Shown: positions 50,515-59,495, counted from the stretch's first letter. The stretch is DNA of 64,000 bases from an uncultured Clostridia bacterium (GCA_937876205.1 CALEII010000026.1:1-64000), one strand, 5' to 3'. A program made the numbers and translations. The notes: generated by a model not told the origin, from the sequence alone.

Positions 50515-50766
50515 TCAGTCACTTGTGTAGGGAAGAAGAGCAATCTGACGAGCACGCTTGATAGCTGTTGTAAGTGCTCTCTGGTGCTTTGCGCAAGTAC
50601 CTGTGATTCTTCTGGGAAGAATCTTTGCTCTTTCAGATGTAAAGCGACGAAGCTTAGCTACATCTTTGTAATCGATATAATCTGCCTTTTCTACGCAGAA
50701 TGTGCAGACTTTTCTACGGCTCTTTCTGTTGCCGGGACGTCCGCCCTTATCTTTATCGTAAGCCAT
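50515..50766 (-). CDS. rpsR: 30S ribosomal protein S18
   Basis: 83 residues. N-terminal [20 protein letters not shown] with the Cys pair of zinc-binding S18, the [20 protein letters not shown] core and [20 protein letters not shown], as expected. GGAGG before ATG 50766. Third gene of the rpsF-ssb-rpsR operon. Confidence 0.96.
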   Translation of the reverse strand: MAYDKDKGGRPGNRKSRRKVCTFCVEKADYIDYKDVAKLRRFTSERAKILPRRITGTCAKHQRALTTAIKRARQIALLPYTSD

Positions 50767-50791
50767 TACGGAAACCTCCTATATTAGAATA

Positions 50792-51232
50792 TCAGAACGG
50801 AAGATCATCTTCCGCTGCATCAACGCCTGAAAAATCATCAACGGCATTGTTCTGGAAGGATGCAGGCTGTGCGGCAGGAGCAGAATATCTGTCACCGGCT
50901 GAACCTGATTCACTTTTTGAACCGCAGAAGCTTGCTCTGTTGACAATAACTTCAAATGCAGTTCTCTTATTTCCGTTTTTATCCTCATATGAACGAGTCT
51001 GAATGGAGCCTTCAATTGCAATCATCTGCCCCTTGCGGAAATACTTTGAGATAAAATCCGCATTCTGACGCCAAGCAACACAGTTGATGAAATCAGCCTG
51101 TCTTTCCTGTCCCTGTGCCTGATAGCTTCTGTCTACGGCAACAGAAAAAGATAAAACAGAGAGATTATTGATGGTTGTTCTCAGCTCAGGGTCTGCAGTG
51201 AGACGACCCATAAGTATAACGGTATTAAGCAT
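50792..51232 (-). CDS. ssb: Single-stranded DNA-binding protein
   Basis: 146 residues: OB-fold domain 1-105 (MLNTVILMGRLTADPELRTT, FSVAVDRSYQAQGQERQADF, CVAWRQNADFISKYFRKGQM) and the acidic C-terminal tip EDDLPF that docks replication and repair partners. The linker is short. Between rpsF and rpsR as in most Firmicutes. Confidence 0.96.
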   Translation of the reverse strand: MLNTVILMGRLTADPELRTTINNLSVLSFSVAVDRSYQAQGQERQADFINCVAWRQNADFISKYFRKGQMIAIEGSIQTRSYEDKNGNKRTAFEVIVNRASFCGSKSESGSAGDRYSAPAAQPASFQNNAVDDFSGVDAAEDDLPF

Positions 51233-51255
51233 TATAACATCCTCCGTTGTGGAAA

Positions 51256-51594
51256 TTATTCAGCAGCTTCTTCTGCTGCGGGAGCTGTTTCTTCAACAGC
51301 TTCAGTCTTCTCAACCTTGATAACCATTGTACGAACAGCATCATCAGTGATGTTGATGATACGCTCAAACTCTGCGGGGAATTCGGGCTCTGACTCAAAT
51401 GTGTAGAGTACATAGTAGCCTTCGTTCTCGTAGTTGATGGGATATGCGAGCTTTCTTTTGCCCCATTCATCAACTGAGTCAAGAGTACCGTTAGCTTCGA
51501 TAAGAGTCTTGAACTTCTCAACAAGTGCGGGGATCTTGTCTTCACCGTTCTTTACTGAAAAGATTACGACTGCTTCATAGTTTGCCTTTGACAT
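51256..51594 (-). CDS. rpsF: 30S ribosomal protein S6
   Basis: 112 residues from ATG 51594 (AGGAGGTG upstream). MSKANYEAVVIFSVKNGEDK, GKRKLAYPINYENEGYYVLY and FERIINITDDAVRTMVIKVE are typical; the tail is Ala/Glu-rich. It binds S18 on the 30S platform. First gene of the operon, behind a consensus promoter and a structured leader. Confidence 0.96.
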   Translation of the reverse strand: MSKANYEAVVIFSVKNGEDKIPALVEKFKTLIEANGTLDSVDEWGKRKLAYPINYENEGYYVLYTFESEPEFPAEFERIINITDDAVRTMVIKVEKTEAVEETAPAAEEAAE

Positions 51595-51603
51595 TAGTTG
51601 CAC

Positions 51604-51650
51604 CTCCTTTTGGACTTCGGCCCCCCTGAAACTAAGGGAGCAAGGGTTGT
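51604..51650 (-). promoter_or_regulatory. Candidate S6:S18 autoregulatory leader of rpsF
   Basis: The minus-strand leader contains GCTCCC pairing with GGGGGGC and then CCGAAG just before the Shine-Dalgarno. Known rpsF leaders carry a CCG-containing hairpin that mimics the S18-binding site of 16S rRNA. The CCG and its position agree; the exact fold needs covariance testing. Confidence 0.4.
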
Positions 51651-51678
51651 CTGTATTTAATATTTAACAGACTAATGA

Positions 51679-51707
51679 ATTATAACAGAATAATTTTTAT
51701 TTGTCAA
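51679..51707 (-). promoter_or_regulatory. Consensus promoter of the rpsF operon
   Basis: Minus strand TTGACA (plus 51702-51707), 17 bases ending TGT, TATAAT (plus 51679-51684). Confidence 0.85.
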
Positions 51708-51723
51708 GCAAAAAATTACAATT

Positions 51724-52641
51724 TTATGCAAGACCTAAATATTCCTCAAGACAAAGACCGCTTGATTTGATTTTTGCGGCATTCTCAACGCCGACATAAC
51801 GCCAATGCCAGGGTTCAAATTTTACGCCTGTAACACTTACTTTATCTTCAGGATATCTGAGAATAAATCCGTAATCAGCAGCATTTTCACAAAGCCAGGC
51901 GTATTCATCGGTATTCTGAAAATTTGCACTGCTTGCTGCGCAAATTATATCCATACAAATACCCAGATTATGCTCTGAGCTGCCTGCAGGATTCCTTCTT
52001 CTTGATGTAAGGTTATGTGCTTCCTGTGAGCTGTGGCCCTGATTTATATAATCATTATAAAATTCATTATAAAGTCGCTTCTGTGTTGAATAGCTTCTGT
52101 AGCCTGAGCAGGGTGTGAGATAATACCCATCGTCTTTTGCAGCAGCATACATTTTCTCATACGCAGACGCTGCACGGCTATCCATACGCTCACCTGAGCC
52201 TGCAACATATGAGAGCTTAATCTTATCTTCCACATCAGAAGATACATATCTGTTTCTGTTAACACAGATAAGACTCCATGATGCAATATCTGAAGGATAA
52301 TCAGTGTTACCCGGAGTATAGCTGTTGCTTTGCTGCTTTACAGTCGTGCGCACCTCTGTTGTGGTATCTGCCTCTGTAGTATTCTGAACGGTTGTTGTTT
52401 CTTTTTCATCAGAGACATATAATGTTGTGGTCTCAGCAACAGTTGTATATTCAGTAGTTGTTTCCTGTTTTGTATTGTCTACAATAGCAGTAGTAATGAA
52501 AAATGTAGCGAAAAACAAAACTATAAGAAAAAGAACAGCTACAGCTATAACTGCAGCATTATTTGACATAAATTTTTTAAATCGCTTTTTTAATTTTCTG
52601 ATTTTCTTCTGAAACTTTGTTTGCTTTTTACGAGCAGCCAT
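51724..52641 (-). CDS. D-alanyl-D-alanine carboxypeptidase, VanY/LdcB (M15B) family
   Basis: 305 residues: a basic N-terminus, one membrane helix (VIAVAVLFLIVLFFATFFIT, near 30-50), a Thr-rich extracellular linker (KETTTVQNTTEADTTTE), then a zinc peptidase domain. Its motifs are SGYRSYSTQKRLYNEFYNDY, S-S-E-H-N-L-G-I-C-M-D (zinc His and Asp) and EPWHWRYVG, holding the catalytic Glu-x-x-His. It trims peptidoglycan stem peptides outside the membrane and is a second, unrelated D,D-carboxypeptidase next to the penicillin-binding type at 19632. Confidence 0.9.
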   Translation of the reverse strand: MAARKKQTKFQKKIRKLKKRFKKFMSNNAAVIAVAVLFLIVLFFATFFITTAIVDNTKQETTTEYTTVAETTTLYVSDEKETTTVQNTTEADTTTEVRTTVKQQSNSYTPGNTDYPSDIASWSLICVNRNRYVSSDVEDKIKLSYVAGSGERMDSRAASAYEKMYAAAKDDGYYLTPCSGYRSYSTQKRLYNEFYNDYINQGHSSQEAHNLTSRRRNPAGSSEHNLGICMDIICAASSANFQNTDEYAWLCENAADYGFILRYPEDKVSVTGVKFEPWHWRYVGVENAAKIKSSGLCLEEYLGLA

Positions 52642-52753
52642 ATTATAACCTCATTTCGACAAAAAATATTATATAATATTAAGTTTAAAAAGTCAATTGA
52701 TACTATAGTAAAATTGCACAATATGTTGAAGTTTATTTCATAGGTATTTACAA

Positions 52754-52782
52754 TCGACATAATCATTAAAATATGATATTAT
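52754..52782 (+). promoter_or_regulatory. Possible promoter of the M28 peptidase gene
   Basis: TCGACA at 52754-52759, 17 bases, TATTAT at 52777-52782. The -35 box is imperfect. Confidence 0.4.
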
Positions 52783-52814
52783 ATTAAAAATATTTATTTC
52801 GGAGGCATAATAAA

Positions 52815-54059
52815 ATGAAACCACAGGATTGCGGACCTCAGTATCAATCAAAGCTGAGAGAATGCGCTAACTTTGCAGCCTGGACTATCAAAAAAGTCTG
52901 CAAAGACATAGGACCAAGACCCTCAGGCAGTGAGGCTGAACTCAAGGCTGAGGAATTTATGGCAAAACAGACAGGCAAAGCAGGCGACGAAGTAATTACG
53001 GAATCTTTTCAGATTGCGAACAGAGCTTTCTTCGGATGGACTAAGATTGACGCAGTGCTCTTATTTATAGGAGTTTTTTTCCTTCTTTTAGGAATGCCGC
53101 TTGTCTCACTTATTCTTGCTGTTGCAGCAACAGTATGTCTTGGTGGAGAATTCCTCTTCTACAAGGAATTCCTTGACCGATTTTATAAAAAACAGACATC
53201 TCATAACACATATGTTGTAAGAAAGCCCACCGGTGAGGTTAAGAGAAGAATTATTTTCGCAGGGCACGCCGATTCATCGTTTGAATGGCGCTACACTCAC
53301 CTTGTCGGCCCCGGTATGATGTATTTTGTTTTCATTTATGCAGCAATCGGTCTTGGCTGGACAATGGTTTTCAGCATAGTCAGTCTTATTCAGGGAAATC
53401 TTATTGTTCCCGCACTTGACAGCATCAGCTGGTATGCGTGGGCAGGACTTGCTTTCCTTCCCGCATTCGTTCTTCTTTTCTTCTTCATTGACTACAATAC
53501 CTGTGTTGACGGAGCAAATGACAATCTTACAGGTTGTATGGCAGGTGCAGCTGTTCTTAAATTTATGGATGACAATGATGTAAGATTCGAAAACACAGAG
53601 GTTATTGCATTTTTCTCAGGCTCAGAAGAAGCAGGTCTCAGAGGTGCAAAAGATTACGCAAGGAAGCACGCAGCAGAATGCAAAGAAATTGAGACTGTTT
53701 TTGTAGCACTCGATACATTCAAAGATTATGATGATATGTTCATCTATAACAGAGATATGTCAGGCCTTACGAAACACGATGACAGAGCTTGTAAGCTTCT
53801 GAAAAAAGCAGCATTAAATGCAGGCATTGATATGAAATATTCAGTCATCTTTGCCGGCGCATCTGATGCAGCAGCAATGACTCAGGCAGGAATTCCCAGT
53901 GTTTCACTCGCAGCTATGAATCCCGGTCCTCCCAGATATTATCACACAAGACGTGACACTGCAGACATCATTGACCTTAAAACAATTGAAAAAGGCATAG
54001 AAATTGCACTTGAGGCTGCATATATCTTTGACGAAAAAGGTCTTTGTGACAATTATTGA
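52815..54059 (+). CDS. Membrane-associated M28-family zinc peptidase
   Basis: 414 residues. The peptidase domain is split by two hydrophobic helix pairs (LLFIGVFFLLLGMPLVSLIL near 78-105 and MYFVFIYAAIGLGWTMVFSI near 170-190, then a third near 205-235). Metal ligands follow M28: FAGHADSSF, DGANDNLTGCM, SGSEEAGLRGAKDYARKH, VALDTFKD and the final RYYHTRRD. Probably an aminopeptidase whose active site faces one side of the membrane. CGGAGG precedes ATG 52815. The helices inserted in an otherwise soluble family are unusual; the topology is inferred. Confidence 0.82.
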   Translation: MKPQDCGPQYQSKLRECANFAAWTIKKVCKDIGPRPSGSEAELKAEEFMAKQTGKAGDEVITESFQIANRAFFGWTKIDAVLLFIGVFFLLLGMPLVSLILAVAATVCLGGEFLFYKEFLDRFYKKQTSHNTYVVRKPTGEVKRRIIFAGHADSSFEWRYTHLVGPGMMYFVFIYAAIGLGWTMVFSIVSLIQGNLIVPALDSISWYAWAGLAFLPAFVLLFFFIDYNTCVDGANDNLTGCMAGAAVLKFMDDNDVRFENTEVIAFFSGSEEAGLRGAKDYARKHAAECKEIETVFVALDTFKDYDDMFIYNRDMSGLTKHDDRACKLLKKAALNAGIDMKYSVIFAGASDAAAMTQAGIPSVSLAAMNPGPPRYYHTRRDTADIIDLKTIEKGIEIALEAAYIFDEKGLCDNY

Positions 54060-54067
54060 TTTTACTA

Positions 54068-54096
54068 TTGTAAATTTAAAATTATTATGTTATAAT
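54068..54096 (+). promoter_or_regulatory. Promoter of the lipoprotein gene
   Basis: TTGTAA at 54068-54073, 17 bases ending TGT, TATAAT at 54091-54096; an extended -10 promoter. Confidence 0.65.
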
Positions 54097-54135
54097 ATCC
54101 TTTGATATTAAGAGTCAGAAAGGGGTTCATCCTTA

Positions 54136-55038
54136 ATGAAAAAGACAATTTCAGTTCTAATTGCTATTATGTTATGCGTTGCTATGACAGCTTCCTTCGC
54201 AGGTTGTACCACAACAGGTGTTGAAGAAGAAAGTGATGTATTTGTAGCAGCAACAATTGACACTGTAGACGGACTTCCCTCCTCAGAGGCAGAAATAATT
54301 GCATTCTACAACAATGTTGTTTCAGCTGTCCAGAATAATGCAAACTTTACAGCAGCTAACAAGCCCGGTGTAAAGACAAATGAATCACTTGATGTTGGCA
54401 ACATCAATGTCACAAGTGATAATGATGCTGTTTCACTTGATGCTCTCAACAAGTCAACAAGAGCTATCAAGGACAGAGTTCTCAGCGGAATTGATACATC
54501 TGTACCTGTTGTTCCCTTCGGCGATATGAACAGCTCTGCTGATTCAGTTATCTATCCCTACGATTCAGCTATAGTTAATCTCACAGCCGAAGATGTTGTT
54601 TCTGCAGAATGCAGTGCAGACGGCAGCAATGTAAACATCAGCATTATTCTCGCAGGTGAGGAGAGCACAGTAAAGAATGTTTTCGGTGTGAGAGATAAAG
54701 CAGCTGTTCTTGATAACATAAACAAAAACTGCGAAAACTATATGTCAGTTTCTGATTATACAGTTGATTATGTTTACACTGACACAGAAGATGAAAAGAC
54801 ATATTCAACTATCGACCTGAGTGTTGAGCTTGAGAAGCAGGCTGACGGCACATATAAGTGTACAGGAAGAATAACAAACTTCAGAATCAGAATTATTGCT
54901 GACATCGTTGCAACAGCAACCTGCAAGGGCTCATTTGCAGACCTTGGTAATGTTCAGATCAATTTCAGACTCACAGACGAAAAGAGCTATGAATTCGATT
55001 GGCTCGGCAATGCAATATGGGAGCCTGTTTCTGAATAA
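54136..55038 (+). CDS. Lipoprotein of unknown function
   Basis: 300 residues with a signal peptide ending in the lipobox F-A-G-C (near residues 20-23), so lipid-anchored outside the membrane. The mature part is acidic and Ser/Thr-rich, with repeated short strands (VNISIILAGEESTVKNVFGV, YKCTGRITNFRIRIIADIVA) and no recognisable domain. AAAGGGG lies 10 bases before ATG. Own promoter and terminator. It may be abundant at the surface given its strong regulatory signals, but its role is unknown. Confidence 0.75.
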   Translation: MKKTISVLIAIMLCVAMTASFAGCTTTGVEEESDVFVAATIDTVDGLPSSEAEIIAFYNNVVSAVQNNANFTAANKPGVKTNESLDVGNINVTSDNDAVSLDALNKSTRAIKDRVLSGIDTSVPVVPFGDMNSSADSVIYPYDSAIVNLTAEDVVSAECSADGSNVNISIILAGEESTVKNVFGVRDKAAVLDNINKNCENYMSVSDYTVDYVYTDTEDEKTYSTIDLSVELEKQADGTYKCTGRITNFRIRIIADIVATATCKGSFADLGNVQINFRLTDEKSYEFDWLGNAIWEPVSE

Positions 55039-55057
55039 GTATTTTCAATAATAACAA

Positions 55058-55088
55058 AAAAATGCCCGAGATTATCGGGCTTTTTTTA
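55058..55088 (+). terminator. Terminator of the lipoprotein gene
   Basis: GCCCGA-GATTA-TCGGGC followed by TTTTTTT. Confidence 0.9.
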
Positions 55089-55122
55089 TATTCAGCAATG
55101 AACAGTAAGCATCAGCGAAATA

Positions 55123-55740
55123 TTATTTATCATTAAGATTCAACATTTTTAGATATCTGTCACGTACAATTGCTTCTGAATTTGTTATAACAGTTTTAAG
55201 AAATTCAGGTTCTTCACCATATGCAGACTGTTCACTTTTTTCTTTCTGTCGGGTACCCGAAAACATACGGTCAAGAACACGGGAAGCAAGGATTTCACCG
55301 TCCTTTACATCAAGCTCAAACCATTCTCTGTCTGAAACACCGTACTTGACACCAAGCAAAGCAAATCTGTATACAGAAAGAAGCATTTCTTCCCTGAGAC
55401 GGCTCTCAGCTGTATCTCCTGCTGCACTGAGATGCTCAATAAGGCTTACAAGTGCTCTGAAAATAGTTTTGAATTTAAGCTCTGAGTCAGTTGCAAGCTG
55501 TTCTTTCTGATATATTTCATTAAGACCGTGACGGCTGTCTGAAAGCCCGAGGATATAATCAGATGTAACATCATAAAAATCACAGGCTTTCTTCAGAAAA
55601 TCGAGTTTACACTCTCTGATACCTTTTTCATAGTGTGATAACAGTGCCTGAGAAACACCGAGACACGATGCTGCCTCTTTCTGGCTTAAATTTTTTTCTC
55701 TGCGTAAATCAGTCAGACGCAATGCAAAATCAGCACTCAT
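55123..55740 (-). CDS. XRE-family transcriptional regulator
   Basis: 205 residues from ATG 55740 with AGAGGTG upstream. The N-terminal Cro/C1-type HTH is clear: LRREKNLSQKEAASCLGVSQ then ALLSHYEKGIRECKLDFLKK and YDVTSDYILG. The C-terminal 120 residues are helical (LIEHLSAAGDTAESRLREEM) and may sense a ligand or dimerise. Such regulators often control neighbours; the divergent phosphatase-like gene at 55813 is the obvious candidate target. No operator could be recognised. Confidence 0.85.
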   Translation of the reverse strand: MSADFALRLTDLRREKNLSQKEAASCLGVSQALLSHYEKGIRECKLDFLKKACDFYDVTSDYILGLSDSRHGLNEIYQKEQLATDSELKFKTIFRALVSLIEHLSAAGDTAESRLREEMLLSVYRFALLGVKYGVSDREWFELDVKDGEILASRVLDRMFSGTRQKEKSEQSAYGEEPEFLKTVITNSEAIVRDRYLKMLNLNDK

Positions 55741-55812
55741 ACTTGACACCTCTTGAATATTGTTGTATATTATTTTACATCAGAAAAAACATTTTGTAAA
55801 GGATAAATAGCA

Positions 55813-56508
55813 ATGAGAAACTATAAAATTTATCTTATAAGAAACGGACTGACACAAGGCGCACTTGAAGGTCGTTATATAGGTCACACAGATGAATCGT
55901 TATGCGATGAAGGAAGAAAACAGCTTATAGAACTGTCAACAACGGATTATTATCCTGATGTTGAAGCAGTATTTTCAAGCCCTTTAAAAAGATGCACTGA
56001 AACAGCCGGAATTATATACCCTGACAAGGAACCCATTATTCTGAATGAACTGATTGAATGCAATTTCGGTGAATTTGAAGGTATGACAGCTGATGAGCTG
56101 AGTGATAATGAAGATTTTAAAAATTGGCTCAGAGGCGACAGCGATGCTGCTCCTCCGTTCGGTGAATCAAACACAAAATTCAGCACACGAATCTGTAACG
56201 GATTTATCAAGATTATTGAAGGTCTTCTCAAAACGGGGACAAGAGAATGCGCAATAGTTACTCACGGTGGAATAATTATGTCTCTGCTTGCAGCATTCGG
56301 CTTGCCTGAAGCACCTATTACTGACTGGCGTACCCCCTCAGGATGCGGATATATGCTCTCGCTGAACGCTTCTATTTGGTCAAGACTTAGAAAAGTTGAG
56401 GTAATAGATGAAATCCCATACACAATCCGTGATGAAGCAGATGATGATTGGTTTTCTGACGGTGCCGAATTCATATGGCAGAATTACGAAGAAGATGCAG
56501 ATGACTAA
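55813..56508 (+). CDS. Histidine phosphatase superfamily protein, RHG motif changed to RNG
   Basis: 231 residues. The family pattern YLIRHG-T is present as YLIRNGLTQG: the phosphoacceptor His is Asn11 (codon AAC at 55843). The rest is conserved: AVFSSPLKRCTETAGIIYPD, the acid NFGEFEGMTADELSD and the second His in AIVTHGGIIMSLLAAF. Loss of the nucleophile would make ordinary phosphatase or mutase chemistry impossible. It may be a regulatory binding protein, or a one-base error (CAC to AAC). It lies divergent from the XRE regulator. Confidence 0.8.
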   Translation: MRNYKIYLIRNGLTQGALEGRYIGHTDESLCDEGRKQLIELSTTDYYPDVEAVFSSPLKRCTETAGIIYPDKEPIILNELIECNFGEFEGMTADELSDNEDFKNWLRGDSDAAPPFGESNTKFSTRICNGFIKIIEGLLKTGTRECAIVTHGGIIMSLLAAFGLPEAPITDWRTPSGCGYMLSLNASIWSRLRKVEVIDEIPYTIRDEADDDWFSDGAEFIWQNYEEDADD

Positions 56509-56518
56509 ACAATAATTT

Positions 56519-56545
56519 AAGCACGGCTTTTGCCGTGCTTGTTTT
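56519..56545. terminator. Terminator between phosphatase and the cwlD-radA operon
   Basis: AAGCACGGC-TTTT-GCCGTGCTT followed by GTTTTA; it closes both convergent transcripts. Confidence 0.85.
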
Positions 56546-56663
56546 ATATATCTTGCTTAAAATGATATTTTTTTATGACTTTTCTTACCCATTTACCAAG
56601 AATAATCAATGTGGAAAATGCCATAAAGGTTGCCAACGGATTCTTTACATTACTCTTTCTCAT
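56544..56663 (-). CDS. Small membrane protein (39 aa)
   Basis: Minus-strand ATG at 56661-56663 and TAA at 56544-56546. GGAGTG of the preceding stop region serves as Shine-Dalgarno. The product (MRKSNVKNPLATFMAFSTLI...) has a basic start, a helix of about 17 hydrophobic residues and a basic end (KWVRKVIKKYHFKQ). It lies 7 bases after the DUF gene, so is the last cistron of the cwlD-radA operon, with the terminator directly behind. Function unknown; a short membrane protein or membrane-binding amphipath. Confidence 0.55.
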   Translation of the reverse strand: MRKSNVKNPLATFMAFSTLIILGKWVRKVIKKYHFKQDI

Positions 56664-56670
56664 TATTTTG

Positions 56671-57384
56671 TCACTCCTGTATTTTATATAATGGAATAAT
56701 ACTGCCTATATCTGTAAGACTTTTTGTTACACAGGCAAAATCGACTTTCCTTTCATCCAAAAATTCTTTTATGTATTTAAAATTATTATGAAAGCTAATA
56801 TCTCCGTTAAAATATAGTTTATTATAAGATAATAAACCTGCCGTACCACCGATAAAGCCATATGAAAAACCTGAGAGAAGAACATCACCCTTAGAAATAT
56901 ACAGAACATCAATTCCATATGCCTTACAGCTGTCAGCGACAGACTTATCGTCGGTTATAATTGAATTATTATTAACGGGAACAACTGAACATTTTGTATA
57001 ACCCTGACTGACATCAATAACTGTACAACCAAGTTTATTTATATGAGAAAGTATTGTCTGAGAAACTGTATTTGTGTTACAGATAAAGAAATTGCCCAGT
57101 CTTACACAGTTCAGTCTTACATCAGACGGATAGATATCACCGAGATTGTCTCCAAGAATTATGATATTCTTACAAAACTTTCTTAATTTTTCGGCTGAAT
57201 GTGATAATTCTTTTGCCACAAACAATGTATCATTCCCGTCAAAAAAGAAAGAAATGTCAGCGTGGTCAGCAATACGTTCATCAACTGACTTATTTGATTC
57301 AGTCATTATAATATCATAGCCGTCATTTCTGAGAAGATTTATCATTTCATCGGCTTTATGAGAAATTATAACTGTTTTTTTCAT
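56671..57384 (-). CDS. DUF6873-like protein (238 aa region)
   Basis: 237 residues from ATG 57384, which overlaps the radA stop by one base (TGATG). The fold resembles the GME/amidinotransferase-like family that I know as DUF6873: FGYSYGFIGGTAG-like end (LSGFSYGFIGGTAGLLSYNK), YFNGDISFHNNFKYIKEFLD and the repeated strand-loop pattern (ILSHINKLGCTVIDVSQGYT). No arginine-deiminase catalytic set is obvious. Translationally coupled behind radA, so it may serve in the same growth or sporulation context. Function not known. Confidence 0.6.
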   Translation of the reverse strand: MKKTVIISHKADEMINLLRNDGYDIIMTESNKSVDERIADHADISFFFDGNDTLFVAKELSHSAEKLRKFCKNIIILGDNLGDIYPSDVRLNCVRLGNFFICNTNTVSQTILSHINKLGCTVIDVSQGYTKCSVVPVNNNSIITDDKSVADSCKAYGIDVLYISKGDVLLSGFSYGFIGGTAGLLSYNKLYFNGDISFHNNFKYIKEFLDERKVDFACVTKSLTDIGSIIPLYKIQE

Positions 57385-58751
57385 CACAAAACTATCTCGG
57401 TAAATGCGTCACGAACACTTCTTACGCCGACAATTTCTGCCTTATTCTTTACATCCTCAGGAAGTGACCTGAAATTATGATAAGGAATAATTATTTTGCG
57501 AAAGCCCATTCTCACGGCTTCATTAACTCGTTGCTGTGCATTTGAAACACCTCGTATTTCACCCGCAAGGCCTATTTCACCAAATGCAATAACATCATCT
57601 TTAAGAATCATATCCTTAAGTGAAGAAACAAGAGCAAGAATAACAGACAAATCGGATGCCGGTTCATCAATTTTAAGTCCGCCGATTATATTAAGATAGC
57701 AATCTGTATTTGCAAAATAATAACCGCAACGCTTTTCAAGAACAGCTATAAGCATTGCCATTCTGTTAAAATCATAACCGTTAGTCATTCGTCTGGGGGT
57801 GCCGAAGCCTGTCGGTGTAACCAAAGCCTGAACTTCGGCCAGAATCGGTCTTGAGCCTTCCATAACACACATAACACAGGTTCCCGAGGTGTTTTTTGGT
57901 CTGCCTTCAAGCAGCATTTTTGAGGGGTTAGGTACCTCCTCAAGTCCCGTATCATTCATTGTGAACACACCTATTTCATTTGTTGAGCCGAATCTGTTTT
58001 TTACAGCTCTGAGAATACGGTATGACATATTCTTGTCACCTTCGAAATAAAGAACAGTATCCACAATATGTTCAAGCACTTTAGGACCTGCAATATTACC
58101 GTCTTTATTAACGTGACCAACAATAAAAATCGGCACTGCCAGAGATTTTGCAGTCCTCATAAAAAGATTTGTGCATTCTCTGACCTGTGTAACACTGCCT
58201 GTAGATGACTGAATATCCGTAATACTCATTGTCTGAATTGAGTCAACAATAACAACATCAGGTTTGTCACTTCTGATAAGCTCAGAAATATATTCTGCAT
58301 CTGTTTCACACAGAACAAACAGATTTTTGCTCATCACGCCAAGTCTTGTTGCACGAAGCTTTATCTGACTGGCTGATTCTTCACCTGACACATAAAGCAC
58401 CTTTTTATTTTCGGATAAAAATTTGCACGCCTGAAGAAGAATGGTAGATTTACCGATGCCGGGATCACCACCGATAAGAACAAGAGAGCCTTTTACAAGC
58501 CCTCCGCCTAGAACACGGTTGAATTCGGATATTCCTGTGTCATATCGAATTTCGCCTGTTTCACTGATTTCATCAATAACAACTGCCCTGCTGCGTCCCA
58601 ATGAAACAGAATTCTTTCTTGTAACAACAGGATTTATAACTGTTTCCTCCATAGTATTCCACTCTCCGCAACCGGGACACTGACCGTACCACTTTGCGGA
58701 TTCATATGAACACTGAGTACAGACATATACATTTTTAACTTTAGATGCCAA
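57384..58751 (-). CDS. radA: DNA repair protein RadA
   Basis: 455 residues: N-terminal zinc finger (CTQCSYESAKWYGQCPGCGE), RecA-like ATPase with Walker A GGDPGIGKST near 93-102 and VIVDSIQTM Walker B, the diagnostic KNRFGSTNEIGVF motif near residue 252, and the C-terminal Lon-protease-like domain (NIIGGLKIDEPASDLSVILA). It drives branch migration in homologous recombination. It starts 12 bases after cwlD and is followed by two coupled small genes. Confidence 0.95.
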   Translation of the reverse strand: MASKVKNVYVCTQCSYESAKWYGQCPGCGEWNTMEETVINPVVTRKNSVSLGRSRAVVIDEISETGEIRYDTGISEFNRVLGGGLVKGSLVLIGGDPGIGKSTILLQACKFLSENKKVLYVSGEESASQIKLRATRLGVMSKNLFVLCETDAEYISELIRSDKPDVVIVDSIQTMSITDIQSSTGSVTQVRECTNLFMRTAKSLAVPIFIVGHVNKDGNIAGPKVLEHIVDTVLYFEGDKNMSYRILRAVKNRFGSTNEIGVFTMNDTGLEEVPNPSKMLLEGRPKNTSGTCVMCVMEGSRPILAEVQALVTPTGFGTPRRMTNGYDFNRMAMLIAVLEKRCGYYFANTDCYLNIIGGLKIDEPASDLSVILALVSSLKDMILKDDVIAFGEIGLAGEIRGVSNAQQRVNEAVRMGFRKIIIPYHNFRSLPEDVKNKAEIVGVRSVRDAFTEIVL

Positions 58752-58763
58752 TTTAAATCACTC

Positions 58764-59495
58764 TCATTTTGCAGCTGACGACTGTTCTTCAGTGCAGCTT
58801 TCAAGATATTTTATAATTCCACGGCAAACAACATCTGCCATTTTCTTTCTGTATTCTTCATTTTTAAGCTTTTCAGCTTCTTCAGGATTTGACAGAAATC
58901 CGCATTCAACCATAACAGACGGAACAGATGATTTATATAAAAGAAAAATTGAACTGTCACTCTGTTTTATCTGTCTGTTGTTTTCAGGTTGAAGCTCTTT
59001 TACAATACACTTTTGTATACAATCAGCAAGAAGTCTGCTTTCAGAATTATTAGGAGAATAAAAAACCTGTGCTCCGTTATACTTGCTTTCTGAAAAATAA
59101 TTCTGATGAACAGACACAAAAATTGCATTTTCAGTGTTTTCGATAATTTCAAGACGGTTTTTAAGGTCAGTCACCTTTTTGCTGCGTATTGTATCAGCAC
59201 TTTCATCATGTATCGAATAATCACCGTCTCTTATCATAACAGTCTTATAGCCTGCATTTGTCAGACGTGAGTTAATTTCAAGAGCAATTGCAAGATTTAT
59301 ATCCTTCTCATTCGTGCCGTCAGCAGCAACGGCACCGCCGTCAACACCGCCGTGTCCTGCATCGATGATTATTGTGCTTTCATTGACGGATAAAGCTGTA
59401 TCTTCAAAATTATATTCATTTTCACTCACAAGAATATACACAAATGATATTATTGCCACAACAAAAAATGGCAGTAGTTTTTTTATATATTTCAT
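58764..59495 (-). CDS. cwlD: Spore cortex N-acetylmuramoyl-L-alanine amidase CwlD
   Basis: 243 residues from ATG 59495 (CAGGTGAT upstream); the frame is open further upstream but that part has no family resemblance. N-terminal membrane helix, then Amidase_3 motifs: IIIDAGHGGVDGGAV with zinc His48, EKDINLAIALEI with zinc Glu, FVSVHQNYF with zinc His and MVECGFLSNPEEAEKL with catalytic Glu. Its length and position fit CwlD, which removes stem peptides to form muramic-delta-lactam in spore cortex. First gene of the cwlD-radA operon. Confidence 0.85.
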   Translation of the reverse strand: MKYIKKLLPFFVVAIISFVYILVSENEYNFEDTALSVNESTIIIDAGHGGVDGGAVAADGTNEKDINLAIALEINSRLTNAGYKTVMIRDGDYSIHDESADTIRSKKVTDLKNRLEIIENTENAIFVSVHQNYFSESKYNGAQVFYSPNNSESRLLADCIQKCIVKELQPENNRQIKQSDSSIFLLYKSSVPSVMVECGFLSNPEEAEKLKNEEYRKKMADVVCRGIIKYLESCTEEQSSAAK

